This document shows, piece after piece, positions 25,815 through 34,611 of a stretch of DNA of 64,000 bases; positions within the stretch are counted from its first letter, which is position 1; each line of letters begins with the position of its first letter. Below the pieces are notes generated by a model. That model saw only the letters and a program-made list of their open reading frames with translations. It did not search any database and was not told the DNA's origin. The DNA comes from Sporosarcina luteola (GTDB lineage: Bacteria; Bacillota; Bacilli; Bacillales_A; Planococcaceae). The DNA lies in NCBI RefSeq assembly GCF_007991495.1, contig NZ_BJYL01000012.1:1-64000 (forward strand), read 5' to 3'. A program made the translations under genes and the position numbers.

Positions 25815-27314
25815 ATGGAAGAAAAAGAGAATAATGCCGGAAACGAAGAAGAAACGAAGTACCAGCCTCCGGCAAAACGACATATTCAGATGAAACCGTT
25901 TTCCTTAGTCATGCTCATATTCGGACTAGTTCTAGCAACTGCAACTGTGACGTTTTTTGCGTTGACTACAGGTGAAGGTAAGGTTGTAGAAGTCGTCAGT
26001 CCCCAAAATCCGGCAGTTGATCGGAAAGAATTTAAAAAGTTGTATGAAGCCTACGATGAAATGAAAAAAACATACTATAATGATATCGATGAAACCTTAA
26101 TAATTGACGGTGCCATTAACGGAATGATCGAGGCACTTGGTGATCCTTTCTCGGATTATTTAAATGAAAAGGAAGCACGGCAATTAAACGAAAGCATCTC
26201 TTCAAGCTTTGAGGGGATCGGTGCTGAAATACGGGAATCGGATGGGTATATTAGTGTAGTTTCACCGATCAAAAATTCTCCGGCAGAACGTGCAGGTCTT
26301 TTGCCAAACGATCTTATTGTTGCAGTGGATGGCGAAAGTATCCAAGGAATGTCTTCATCCGAAGCAGTGTTGCTGATCCGAGGCGAAAAAGGATCGACCG
26401 TCACGTTAACAGTCCGTCGTGGAGAAATGGCTGAACCTTTCGATGTCAAAATCGAACGTGATGTCATTCCGATTGAAACGGTATATGCTGAATTACTTGA
26501 TAACAAAATTGCCCATATTCGAATTACTAGCTTTTCTGAACATACGTACGAAGAATTGCTTGCAGCTTTGGATGAAATGGAAGCGCAAGGAATGGAAGGC
26601 TTGATTGTAGATGTTCGGCAAAACCCTGGCGGTATGCTGAATACGGCAATTGATATATCCGACCTATTCGTCGAAAAAGATAAGAACCTCTTCCAATACC
26701 AAGGAAAAGGTCATAACCCTGAAGTATATGTTGCCTCTGGCGGCCGGAAAGTGGAAGTACCAGTAACATTGGTCATTGATGACGGAAGTGCATCTGCATC
26801 AGAAATCTTGGCAGGAGCATTGAAGGAATCTGCAAACGTTCCTCTTATCGGTATTAAAACGTACGGAAAAGGGACAGTTCAAACACCAAAAGATTTAGCC
26901 GATGGTTCAAACCTGAAGCTGACAACTGCAAAATGGTTGACGCCTGACGGAAATTGGATCCATGAAAAAGGGATTGAGCCTGATATCGAAGTGCAGTATC
27001 CTTCATACGCAACGCTTCCTTTCCTAGACCCTACAGTTGAGATGAAGGAAGGAATGGTATCCCCTGCAATTAAAACTGCTGAGGAGATGCTGGATGCCGT
27101 TGGATATGATCCGGGAGAAATCGATGGCCTATACGACCAAAAGACGGAAGAGGCTATCAAATCACTGCAAAAGAGCTTATCTTTAACAGTGGACGGCGTC
27201 CTAGTCGGCGAGACAACTTTCGGTTTAATGAATGAACTAAGAGAAAAAATGCAAGAAGAAGACCCGCAGCTACTAAAAGCCAAGGAAGTCTTATTGGAGC
27301 AATTGAAGAAATAA
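25815..27314 (+). CDS. ctpA: Carboxy-terminal processing protease CtpA (S41 family)
   Basis: A 499-residue protease. A basic cytoplasmic head is followed by one membrane anchor (residues 33-53). A PDZ domain at about 110-190 (GAEIRESDGYISVVSPIKNS) is followed by the S41 catalytic domain: Ser in DDGSASASEILAGAL near 335 and Lys in GIKTYGKGTVQ near 360. A C-terminal peptidoglycan-binding domain starts near 418 (VGYDPGEIDGLYDQKTEEAI). Its place between deoD and odhAB matches ctpA rather than ctpB in B. subtilis. It probably cleaves exported proteins at their C-termini. ATG 25815 follows GTGGGG. Confidence 0.93.
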   Translation: MEEKENNAGNEEETKYQPPAKRHIQMKPFSLVMLIFGLVLATATVTFFALTTGEGKVVEVVSPQNPAVDRKEFKKLYEAYDEMKKTYYNDIDETLIIDGAINGMIEALGDPFSDYLNEKEARQLNESISSSFEGIGAEIRESDGYISVVSPIKNSPAERAGLLPNDLIVAVDGESIQGMSSSEAVLLIRGEKGSTVTLTVRRGEMAEPFDVKIERDVIPIETVYAELLDNKIAHIRITSFSEHTYEELLAALDEMEAQGMEGLIVDVRQNPGGMLNTAIDISDLFVEKDKNLFQYQGKGHNPEVYVASGGRKVEVPVTLVIDDGSASASEILAGALKESANVPLIGIKTYGKGTVQTPKDLADGSNLKLTTAKWLTPDGNWIHEKGIEPDIEVQYPSYATLPFLDPTVEMKEGMVSPAIKTAEEMLDAVGYDPGEIDGLYDQKTEEAIKSLQKSLSLTVDGVLVGETTFGLMNELREKMQEEDPQLLKAKEVLLEQLKK

Positions 27315-27319
27315 TAACT

Positions 27320-27357
27320 GAAAAGCGTCCACTCCTTTAGGGATGTGGATGCTTTTC
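27320..27357 (+). terminator. Terminator-like hairpin after ctpA
   Basis: GAAAAGCGTCCAC (27320-27332) pairs with GTGGATGCTTTTC (27345-27357) with one mismatch. The T tract is inside the stem arm. Confidence 0.6.
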
Positions 27358-27397
27358 GGCTATATGAGATGAATTTAAAAGTTTTACATTTGCTCTA

Positions 27398-27434
27398 GAA
27401 TTGGAACGGAAAGCGTCCGCCTGGAGTGGAAATC
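27398..27434 (+). repeat. Internally deleted family-1 repeat (copy C)
   Basis: The two outer ends of the element (ATTGGAACGG and AGCGTCCGCCTGGAGTGGAAATC, trimmed) are joined with the whole core missing. The ends belong to the GATT...AATC subtype seen intact at 46189. It lies 40 bp upstream of the CobW start. Confidence 0.75.
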
Positions 27435-27473
27435 TGGTATATGTATAGATTATATAAAAAAGAGGGATCTATA

Positions 27474-28385
27474 ATGATCGATGTTTATTTACTAAGTGGT
27501 TTCTTAGGAAGCGGAAAGACATCTTTACTGATGAATTTAATAGCTCAATTGAAAGAGCAAGGGAAAAAGCCTGCAGTGCTCATGAATGAGTTTGGCTCCA
27601 TTTCCATAGATTCGGATACCGTCGGACAGTCCAAGGATGTTCCTTTAAAAGAACTGCTTAATGGATGTATTTGCTGTACCGGCTCCGAGAAAACGGAAGC
27701 ACAGCTCCAAGGATTGTTAGAAGAACATGAAGAAATAGATGTCATATTAATTGAAACGACTGGCGCAGCCCATCCTGTAGAGGCGTTAGATGCCGTCTAT
27801 TCGCCTTTATTTGCTGATCGATTAACTATAAAAGGAATCATCACTGTCGCAGATGCTAAACGATGGCTAGAACGGGATAAAATGTCCCCGCAAATTCGGT
27901 CATTGTTCATGGAGCAGATTCGCCATGCGCATATTCTTTTAGCCAATAAAACCGATTTATTGACCGAGGGAGAACTGGCGACTGTTTCTATGGAACTGGC
28001 AAATTACAATGATACAGCTCCGATCATACAGACAGCGAATGGACATATTGCTTTTTCTTTTATTGAAGAAACACTTGGAAAGATGCAAAAATCTGAACGT
28101 CCTACGATCGTATCAGGAAAAAACCTTCCATTGTCGTCAAAATTGATCACTTTTGACAATGCAGTCGAAAAAGACGAATTTGAAAGTTGGGTCAGATCTT
28201 TGCCAGATACGGTCTATCGAATGAAAGGATATGTTCCATTAAAGGGTTCTAAAAATCCATTCCTTTTCCAATATGCTTACGGAATGGTTAATTGGATTCC
28301 TGAATATGTTAAAATGGAAGCTCGTTTAGTTGTGATTGGCGAAGGAATCAGCGATATAGAATATGGGGGAACTCCAAAGCACTGA
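27474..28385 (+). CDS. CobW/YciC/YjiA family G3E GTPase, probable metallochaperone
   Basis: A 303-residue G3E GTPase. Walker A is GFLGSGKT (9-16), the metal-binding CICC motif is at 65-68 in LLNGCICCTGS, switch/Walker B is LIETTGAAHP near 100, and the guanine-specificity NKTD is near 158. The C-terminal CobW domain begins near 218. Such proteins insert zinc or cobalt into client enzymes. No Zur-box was recognised upstream and no client is adjacent. ATG 27474 follows AGAGGG; a longer frame would run back into the repeat remnant. Confidence 0.88.
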   Translation: MIDVYLLSGFLGSGKTSLLMNLIAQLKEQGKKPAVLMNEFGSISIDSDTVGQSKDVPLKELLNGCICCTGSEKTEAQLQGLLEEHEEIDVILIETTGAAHPVEALDAVYSPLFADRLTIKGIITVADAKRWLERDKMSPQIRSLFMEQIRHAHILLANKTDLLTEGELATVSMELANYNDTAPIIQTANGHIAFSFIEETLGKMQKSERPTIVSGKNLPLSSKLITFDNAVEKDEFESWVRSLPDTVYRMKGYVPLKGSKNPFLFQYAYGMVNWIPEYVKMEARLVVIGEGISDIEYGGTPKH

Positions 28386-28433
28386 TGAGATTGTCAACCC
28401 CATTTCAAATGAAATAATATACGGGGAATCCAG

Positions 28434-28498
28434 TACTATCCATTTTCCACATTTTCAAGCTACCTTTGTCAAGGTGTTTTGAAATCTAATGGATAGTA
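28434..28498 (+). repeat. 65-nt stem-loop between the CobW and CAP-domain genes
   Basis: The outer arms TACTATCCATT (28434-28444) and AATGGATAGTA (28488-28498) are perfect. Inner arms ATTTTCAA/TTTTGAAAT and ACCTT/AAGGT continue the helix. No T tract follows, so it is not a standard terminator. Function unknown. Confidence 0.6.
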
Positions 28499-28565
28499 TG
28501 GTAATTCATTCTAATTCTTCTCTTCTTCCATGCGATATGATAGTTTGCGAAGGGAGGAGTTAGAG

Positions 28566-29435
28566 ATGAAAAAATCGATGTCTATCATCTTACTCGGTTC
28601 GGCGCTCTTACTGCCGAACAACAATAGTGTTGAAGCTTCTTATCAAAATAATGAGGTCAATAGTTATAAAGATTTAAAGAACGTAGAATACTATGTTACA
28701 TACGGAGAACAGTCTTTTACGTATAATGGACAAGAAGTTAATCGCTATGTAAATAACTACGAAAATCTTTTTGGTAAAGAGCTAGGCTTTAAAACTCAAG
28801 TGAAAAAACTTGTGAAATTGAATTTGGGTGATTATTTTAAAACTGTCGAACAGGCTAAACCTGAAACACCATCCAAGCCGGTAGAACAGGTTAAACCTGA
28901 AACACCATCTAAACCAGTAGAACAAGCTAAACCTGAAACACCATCTAAACCAGTGGAACAAGCTAAACCTGAAACACCAACACCGGTAGAACCATCGACT
29001 CAAGAGCCTACACAGCCGGAAGTTGAAAAACCGTCTACCAATACTGTGGATACATCGGTTTCTGCTATAGAGAAGGCCGTTCTTGATTTAACAAATGCTG
29101 AAAGACAAAAAGCTGGCCTACAGCCATTACAAGCTGATACAAAACTAATGAATTCAGCACGTCAAAAGTCTGCCGATATGGCTGCTAATAATTATTTCTC
29201 CCATACAAGCCCGACTTATGGATCTCCATTTGACCAAATGAAATCAAATGGCATCAGCTATCGCTCAGCTGCAGAAAACATTGCCATGGGGCAACGTTCA
29301 GCTGAGGAAGTCGTTAAAGCTTGGATGGAGTCGCCAGGACATAGACAAAATATCCTAACAGCAGAATTTACCCACATTGGCATCGGTTATGATGCAAACG
29401 GTAAATATTGGACACAACAATTCATCCAAAAATAA
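28566..29435 (+). CDS. Secreted CAP-domain (SCP/YkwD) protein with Pro/Glu repeats
   Basis: A 289-residue exported protein with a signal peptide (residues 1-25). A short N-domain is followed by a linker of 12-residue repeats (EQAKPETPSKPV, 3.7 copies, about residues 95-140) and a C-terminal CAP domain (about 165-289). CAP motifs are LTNAERQKAGLQPL, NYFSHTSPTYGSPFD (His), AAENIAMG (Glu) and WMESPGHRQNIL (His). The repeated linker probably spans the cell wall. Bacillus relatives are made during sporulation or in the envelope. GGGAGGAG precedes ATG 28566. Confidence 0.9.
   Translation: MKKSMSIILLGSALLLPNNNSVEASYQNNEVNSYKDLKNVEYYVTYGEQSFTYNGQEVNRYVNNYENLFGKELGFKTQVKKLVKLNLGDYFKTVEQAKPETPSKPVEQVKPETPSKPVEQAKPETPSKPVEQAKPETPTPVEPSTQEPTQPEVEKPSTNTVDTSVSAIEKAVLDLTNAERQKAGLQPLQADTKLMNSARQKSADMAANNYFSHTSPTYGSPFDQMKSNGISYRSAAENIAMGQRSAEEVVKAWMESPGHRQNILTAEFTHIGIGYDANGKYWTQQFIQK
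28848..28988 (+). repeat. 36-bp in-frame tandem repeats in the CAP-domain gene
   Basis: Three full and one partial 36-bp units encode EQ(A/V)KPETPSKPV. Third-position differences between units show that they are not all recent copies. Confidence 0.9.
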
Positions 29436-29445
29436 AAAAATAGCA

Positions 29446-29484
29446 AGAGCATAGCTGGGAACGTCTCAGCTATGCTCTTTTTTT
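29446..29484 (+). terminator. Intrinsic terminator of the CAP-domain gene
   Basis: A perfect 12-bp stem AGAGCATAGCTG (29446-29457) / CAGCTATGCTCT (29467-29478), followed by seven Ts. Confidence 0.93.
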
Positions 29485-29533
29485 GCATAAAAGCGATTTC
29501 TTGAGGCGATACTTTAAACGTGGGGTGAGAGCA

Positions 29534-30964
29534 TTGGGCATTGAAGGGAATTCTGTAATCGATAAAAAAACTGTAAAACAACTATTTTTCGATTCATCCG
29601 ATCTCGTAGTAACGGATATTGATTGGCCAACAGGAAAAGGGGTTTTATGCTATTATTCGTCTTTGGCTGACGGAACTGAAGTAAACAAGCAAATTGATAT
29701 TATTCAGCAACGAGCATCAAAGAAGATAGACAACTGGGGGAAAACGGCTGTTTCGGATGTCATGCCTTTTTCTGAAGCGGACCTTGTAAATTCTGTCTGC
29801 GATGGTTTATCAGTCATCATTTTTCAACAATCCAAGGTGATGGTGACCATATCAGCGCAAAGCACGATTGGCAGGACGCCTGGTGAACCGGCAACAGAAC
29901 AGGTTATCCGTGGACCACATGACGGTTTTATTGAGAGGACACAACAAAATATTACACTCATCCGCCAAAAACTTTCAAGAAATGATCTTGTCGTCAGAAA
30001 GTTTAAAATGGGGAAAAAGACAACAACGGAAATTACATACTTATTCATCGATTCCATTGCGGATAAAGAAGTTATCAAACTATTCGAATCCCGATTGCAG
30101 GATATACAAGAAGAAACAATTATGAATTCTGGCGAATTCGAAGATTATTTGGAGGAATCTATTTTTTCGCCTTTTCCACAGCTACTGACAACAGAAAGAC
30201 CCGATCGAGTCGTCTTTAACTTAATGGAGGGTAAAATTGCAATTTTCGTAAACAATTCGCCAAGTGCAATGATTGCACCTGTTAGTTTTTTTTCTTTTTT
30301 TCAATCTCCCGATGATTTTAATGGCCGTGTCGTCGTCGGTTCCTTTTTCAGGCTGCTTCGTGTTATGAGTTTGATAATGGCAATCTATCTCCCCGCATTT
30401 TATATTGCGGTTGTTGGCTTTCATTCAGAGATATTACCGATAGAACTCAGCAAAAAGGTGAAGTTGGCAATCAATGAAATTCCGTATCGTCCTATTTTCG
30501 AAGCAATCATATTGGAAATCTTCATTGAATTGATTAGGGAGGCGAGTATCAGGTTGCCGAAACCAATTGGCCAGACAATTGGTGTGGTAGGCGGTTTGAT
30601 AATCGGTGATGCGATTGTCAATGCAGGCCTCGTCTCTAATTTAATGGTCATTGTCGTAGCTTTAACAGCTATTTCTAGTTTTGTCATTCCTACCGTTGAA
30701 ATGAATATGTCCATTCGGATTTTACGATTCCCATTTATGCTTGCGGCAGCGATGTTTGGATTTTTCGGAATGGCTATCGGAACATTGATTTTGGTTATAC
30801 ACCTTTTGACATTAACTTCTTTGAAACAACCGTATTTTTCTCCGTTCATTCCATTAGATACATCAAGAATCTTGCATGTGTTTTTAAGAGTACCGTATTC
30901 GAAATTCCATAAACAACAAAAGACTTTCACATTCATCGGTAAAAAGAAAGGTCGGAAATCATAA
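29534..30964 (+). CDS. Spore germination receptor subunit A (GerA/GerKA family)
   Basis: A 476-residue GerA-type subunit. A cytoplasmic N-domain (to about 235, including MPFSEADLVNSVCDGLSVI) is followed by four to five membrane helices and the hallmark RLPKPIGQTIGVVGGLIIGD near residue 340. It forms the nutrient-sensing germinant receptor complex in the spore inner membrane with the B and C subunits downstream. TTG 29534 was chosen (GGGGTGA upstream); the frame opens at TTG 29483, but that codon lies in the preceding terminator. It overlaps the next gene by one base. Confidence 0.93.
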   Translation: MGIEGNSVIDKKTVKQLFFDSSDLVVTDIDWPTGKGVLCYYSSLADGTEVNKQIDIIQQRASKKIDNWGKTAVSDVMPFSEADLVNSVCDGLSVIIFQQSKVMVTISAQSTIGRTPGEPATEQVIRGPHDGFIERTQQNITLIRQKLSRNDLVVRKFKMGKKTTTEITYLFIDSIADKEVIKLFESRLQDIQEETIMNSGEFEDYLEESIFSPFPQLLTTERPDRVVFNLMEGKIAIFVNNSPSAMIAPVSFFSFFQSPDDFNGRVVVGSFFRLLRVMSLIMAIYLPAFYIAVVGFHSEILPIELSKKVKLAINEIPYRPIFEAIILEIFIELIREASIRLPKPIGQTIGVVGGLIIGDAIVNAGLVSNLMVIVVALTAISSFVIPTVEMNMSIRILRFPFMLAAAMFGFFGMAIGTLILVIHLLTLTSLKQPYFSPFIPLDTSRILHVFLRVPYSKFHKQQKTFTFIGKKKGRKS

Positions 30965-31980
30965 TGTTCACATTATCGAGAGTCCAATTTTTCTTATTTT
31001 TGTTCATCATTCAGACAGGCACCGTATTCATTTCATTTCAATCCCGTTTTATCATGGCATCTGATCATAATGCCTGGGTAATCTTTATATTTGCAGGTAG
31101 CTTGCATTATGTACAGCTATTGCTGTTTGAAAAGTTCCATAAAAGGTTTAATCCGGGTAAGGCTGTTTCTCATTTATATATTGCTTATTGGATAATTATC
31201 ACCATTTCATTTTTGTCCTACATTAATTACACACTATCGGTGTGGATATTCCCCCACACACCACAATTTATCACAATGGCAACGATTGTAGGTGTCTCAC
31301 TATATGCGAATACAAGAAGACCGGAAACAATCATCAACTTACCAATTGTCATCATCCCACTTATTCCTATCTTCATTGTATTCCTTTTCATGTCTTTGCC
31401 GGATTTAGTATGGACAAGGCTTTTCCCGCTGGATGTTATGGAATATAAGCCATTATTAAAAGGGTTATTTCTTTCACAAGCAACGTTCATCGGAATTGAG
31501 ATTTTTCTTTTTTTAAGACAATATGTCAAAGATGATGAGCAGGTTAAAGGTAAGCCAATCTTCATTTATCAATCCATTTGGTTTCTTTTTTTCTTTACAA
31601 CAGTGATTTTTGTTTTGCTCTATTTCCCAATCTCAGGACTTAAATTTGTGACGGAGCCACTTCTTCAACTGTTGAAATATCAGAAGGTGACATTTGTTGA
31701 ACGTCTTGACATGTTTTTTCTGTACATTTGGGTGATTTGGAGTGCTATAACGGTGATACTTTATAACTTCATGATTATTCATACACGTAAAATCCATTTT
31801 AAGAATACAAGCAATCGCTTTATTATTCTTTTACATTTGATCCTTGTCGTCGCTTCAGTCTATTTGGCGACAAAAGACAGGGTAGAAATTGTCCGAAGAG
31901 CAATCATCTACATCCACATTGTTTTTTCAATTTTGGTTCCTATTATCGTCATCCTCATGGATCGGAGGGAAAAGAAATGA
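30964..31980 (+). CDS. Spore germination receptor subunit B (GerB family permease)
   Basis: A 338-residue integral membrane protein with about 10 helices, of the GerAB/endospore germination permease family (APC superfamily). Landmarks are LSRVQFFLFLFIIQTGTVFI at the start and the conserved ETIINLPIVIIPLIP near residue 120. Subunit B carries the germinant (often an amino acid) binding pocket. It overlaps the A subunit by one base and the C subunit by four (ATGA). Confidence 0.92.
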   Translation: MFTLSRVQFFLFLFIIQTGTVFISFQSRFIMASDHNAWVIFIFAGSLHYVQLLLFEKFHKRFNPGKAVSHLYIAYWIIITISFLSYINYTLSVWIFPHTPQFITMATIVGVSLYANTRRPETIINLPIVIIPLIPIFIVFLFMSLPDLVWTRLFPLDVMEYKPLLKGLFLSQATFIGIEIFLFLRQYVKDDEQVKGKPIFIYQSIWFLFFFTTVIFVLLYFPISGLKFVTEPLLQLLKYQKVTFVERLDMFFLYIWVIWSAITVILYNFMIIHTRKIHFKNTSNRFIILLHLILVVASVYLATKDRVEIVRRAIIYIHIVFSILVPIIVILMDRREKK

Positions 31981-33044
31981 AAAAAGGATTATTGATTATA
32001 ATTATGATGCTCCTTCTTGGCGGTTGCTGGGATGAGGCACAATACAAAGATGTTACAATCGTTCCGGTTATGGGAATAGAGAAGGATGGCGAAGAAATAA
32101 AAACGATATTTTCATTTCCCACTTTTGAAAATGGAATGATCAATTACAGTACCTCGGAAGGAAAGGGGTTTTCGACATGGAACGCGCGATATGATGCAAA
32201 CCAACGCACAATGGAGGCATTGAATCTCGCCCATCTGGAAGTGTTATTAGTATCCGACAATCTTGCTAAAAAGGATATTTATGAACCGTTGGATATGTTT
32301 TTCAGGACACCCAAAAATCGGATTACTAGTTATATAGCGATAATCGAAGGGGATATGGAACAATATTTCAATCTTCCTGAGGATGTTAATACCGATGTAG
32401 CAGATTTCTATCCAGAACTGCTTCATACTGCAGTTCTGTATACATTTGTTGCCGAAAACACATTGGGCGAAACAGCTAAAATACTTAGAGAAGAATCGAT
32501 GGACTTATCTTTGCCGTATATGACCCTCAACGAAAAAGGAATTCCAACAGTGGAAGGGATTGCTCTATTCAGCAATTATAAATTTACGGGGAAAACGCTA
32601 AGGAAAGAAGAGTCGATTGCAGCAAATATTATGAAAGACAATCTTGGTAAGCATACCTATCTCACCTATAAATGGCGGCAAAAGGAAAGCCCTATTACAA
32701 TTGAAATTATAAGTGTACACAGAAAGATCAAAATTACCCATGACAAGATTGATTTGAATTATGTCATTGATATCGGTGTTGATGAATTTCCTAAAAACGG
32801 CTTGTATAAAAATGATATGAGAAGAGAAACAGAAAACTTCTTATCTGACGAAATGAAGAGGGATTTTAATAAAGTAATTCAGAAAACCCAAGAAGCGAAA
32901 AGTGATATTTTCGGTTTTGGCAGAAGAGTTCATGCATTTCATTCAGAATTATGGGAGCGTGGAGATTGGCAGGAAACATATGCGACTTTTCCAATCGAAG
33001 TCGATGTAAAAGTTAGGATGAAAAGGACGAATATTTTAGACTGA
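31977..33044 (+). CDS. Spore germination receptor subunit C (Ger(x)C lipoprotein)
   Basis: A 355-residue lipoprotein with lipobox LLGGC (Cys17) followed by the family-typical WDEAQYKD. The Ger(x)C signature region includes MEALNLAHLEVLLVSDNLA near residue 75, and the C-domain is near 215-350. It completes an A-B-C tricistron for one germinant receptor. No small D subunit was found. A bidirectional terminator follows. Confidence 0.93.
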   Translation: MKKGLLIIIMMLLLGGCWDEAQYKDVTIVPVMGIEKDGEEIKTIFSFPTFENGMINYSTSEGKGFSTWNARYDANQRTMEALNLAHLEVLLVSDNLAKKDIYEPLDMFFRTPKNRITSYIAIIEGDMEQYFNLPEDVNTDVADFYPELLHTAVLYTFVAENTLGETAKILREESMDLSLPYMTLNEKGIPTVEGIALFSNYKFTGKTLRKEESIAANIMKDNLGKHTYLTYKWRQKESPITIEIISVHRKIKITHDKIDLNYVIDIGVDEFPKNGLYKNDMRRETENFLSDEMKRDFNKVIQKTQEAKSDIFGFGRRVHAFHSELWERGDWQETYATFPIEVDVKVRMKRTNILD

Positions 33045-33046
33045 AA

Positions 33047-33085
33047 AATCCCGATCCACATATAGTAGTATCGGGATTCATTTTT
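33047..33085. terminator. Bidirectional terminator between the gerC-type and MATE genes
   Basis: AATCCCGAT (33047-33055) pairs with ATCGGGATT (33070-33078). T-rich tails lie on both strands, and the converging genes end on either side. Confidence 0.9.
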
Positions 33086-33087
33086 TG

Positions 33088-34434
33088 TTATTTCAAGTTT
33101 TTCCTTTGGATGTGAACAAGTCTTATGCTCAACGTAATGGCGCCGATTGTTAATCCTACAATGAGACCGATCCAATAACCGAAAGGCCCAAAATCTGTGA
33201 AATTTGCAGTTACATATCCTACAGGTAGGCCGATCACCCAAAAAGAGATAATTGCCATAATAAACGTCATATTTACGTCTTTATAACCTCGTAAGGAGCC
33301 TTGAATCGGTGCCTGGATTGCATCGGATAACTGAAAGAATGCTGCAAAGATGAGGAACTGTGTGGCTAATTTAATAATTGCAGTGTCCATTGTATAAAGT
33401 GAAGCAATTTGTTCCCTAAAAGTTAACAATATTATAATTGAAATAAAACTGAATAAAACGGCTAAGCTTACGCTAATGTAACTATAATGCTTCGCATCTT
33501 GTAACTTACCAGAACCGACAGACTGACCGACTAATATTGTAGCCCCCATTGAAATGCTTAACGGCAACATATATAGCAGTGAAGTGAAATTTAATGCAAT
33601 TTGATGGGCGGAAATTGTAACGGTTGTATAGCCGCTCATTAAAAGTGTTACGACAGAAAAAATACTAATCTCCACAAATATTGATAAGCCGATTGGTACA
33701 CCGATCTTTAAAATCCCTTTCCAGCGATTAAACGAAATAGCATCCCATTTTGAGAACAGGGAATAAAGTTGGAAAGATTTCCTTTTCCAAGCGATCAAAA
33801 AGGCAATTACAAAAACAATCCAGTATGTAATACCAGAAGCAAAGCCTGCGCCCGCGCCTCCTAATTCGGGAAAACCAAAGTTTCCGTAAATCAGCAAATA
33901 GTTCAGAACAATATTAATAGGTGCAGATAACAGAATGATAAGCATTGATATTCGAGTCGCCCCAAGTGCATCGAAAAAAGATCGAAGCACTGTATAAGCG
34001 AATAACGGAAGAAGTCCAAGGCTCATCCCTTTCAAGTAGTTAGCCGCAACAATCCTAACCTCATCTTCTAGTGGCATATGATCAAGTGAAGGGATGACTG
34101 CAAGCATCATAATTGAAAATACAATTACTGCTAGTACTACAGATAAATACAAGCCTTGCTGTACTGATGGGCGCGCCTCCTCCTTTTTGCCTCCACCAAT
34201 ATAGTGGGCGATTATTGGAGTAAGTCCCATCAGAATACCAGATAAACCAGTGTATACTGGCACCCAGAAGGAAGAACCGATTGTAACCCCCGCCAAATCT
34301 TCCGTATTGTATCTCCCAGTCATAAGAATATCGAAAAAAGTCATTAAGTATAGTGCGACTTGGGTGATTAATATTGGGACGACGATTTTAATTAGTGTTT
34401 CTATCTTTTGTTTATTAGGTGAAATTACTTCCAC
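33088..34434 (-). CDS. MATE family efflux transporter
   Basis: A 448-residue multidrug and toxic compound extrusion protein with 12 membrane helices in two related halves. Conserved stretches are GRYNTEDLAGVTIGSSFWVP near residue 38, GLTPIIAHYIGGGKKEEA near 65 and, in the second half, GATILVGQSVGSGKLQDAK near 285. It exports cationic compounds with Na+ or H+ antiport. GTG 34434 has AAGGAGA upstream. B. subtilis carries a NorM-type gene in the odh neighbourhood, so the position is consistent. Confidence 0.92.
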   Translation of the reverse strand: MEVISPNKQKIETLIKIVVPILITQVALYLMTFFDILMTGRYNTEDLAGVTIGSSFWVPVYTGLSGILMGLTPIIAHYIGGGKKEEARPSVQQGLYLSVVLAVIVFSIMMLAVIPSLDHMPLEDEVRIVAANYLKGMSLGLLPLFAYTVLRSFFDALGATRISMLIILLSAPINIVLNYLLIYGNFGFPELGGAGAGFASGITYWIVFVIAFLIAWKRKSFQLYSLFSKWDAISFNRWKGILKIGVPIGLSIFVEISIFSVVTLLMSGYTTVTISAHQIALNFTSLLYMLPLSISMGATILVGQSVGSGKLQDAKHYSYISVSLAVLFSFISIIILLTFREQIASLYTMDTAIIKLATQFLIFAAFFQLSDAIQAPIQGSLRGYKDVNMTFIMAIISFWVIGLPVGYVTANFTDFGPFGYWIGLIVGLTIGAITLSIRLVHIQRKNLK

Positions 34435-34611
34435 ATAGATTCTCCTTTCGAGTCATAAATCCGAATGGTCGGATTTCTTGCCAAAACTAATATAAAAATA
34501 CATACCCATACAAATCAATCAACATTGTAACATGAATTCTTTGCTATAATAGCAAAGTAGTAAAATGATATGGCTTAACGCCCAATAAAAGATAATGAGG
34601 TGAATGGCCAA

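Noticed and set aside
27360..27473. Zur box upstream of the CobW GTPase
   Set aside because: No palindrome of the expected type was found; the region is mostly repeat remnant.
28848..28988. CRISPR-like 36-bp repeats
   Set aside because: They are in frame and contiguous, and encode a Pro/Glu linker of the CAP-domain protein.
29483..29533. Longer GerA-subunit start at TTG 29483
   Set aside because: That codon lies inside the T tract of the preceding terminator. TTG 29534 has GGGGTGA at proper spacing.
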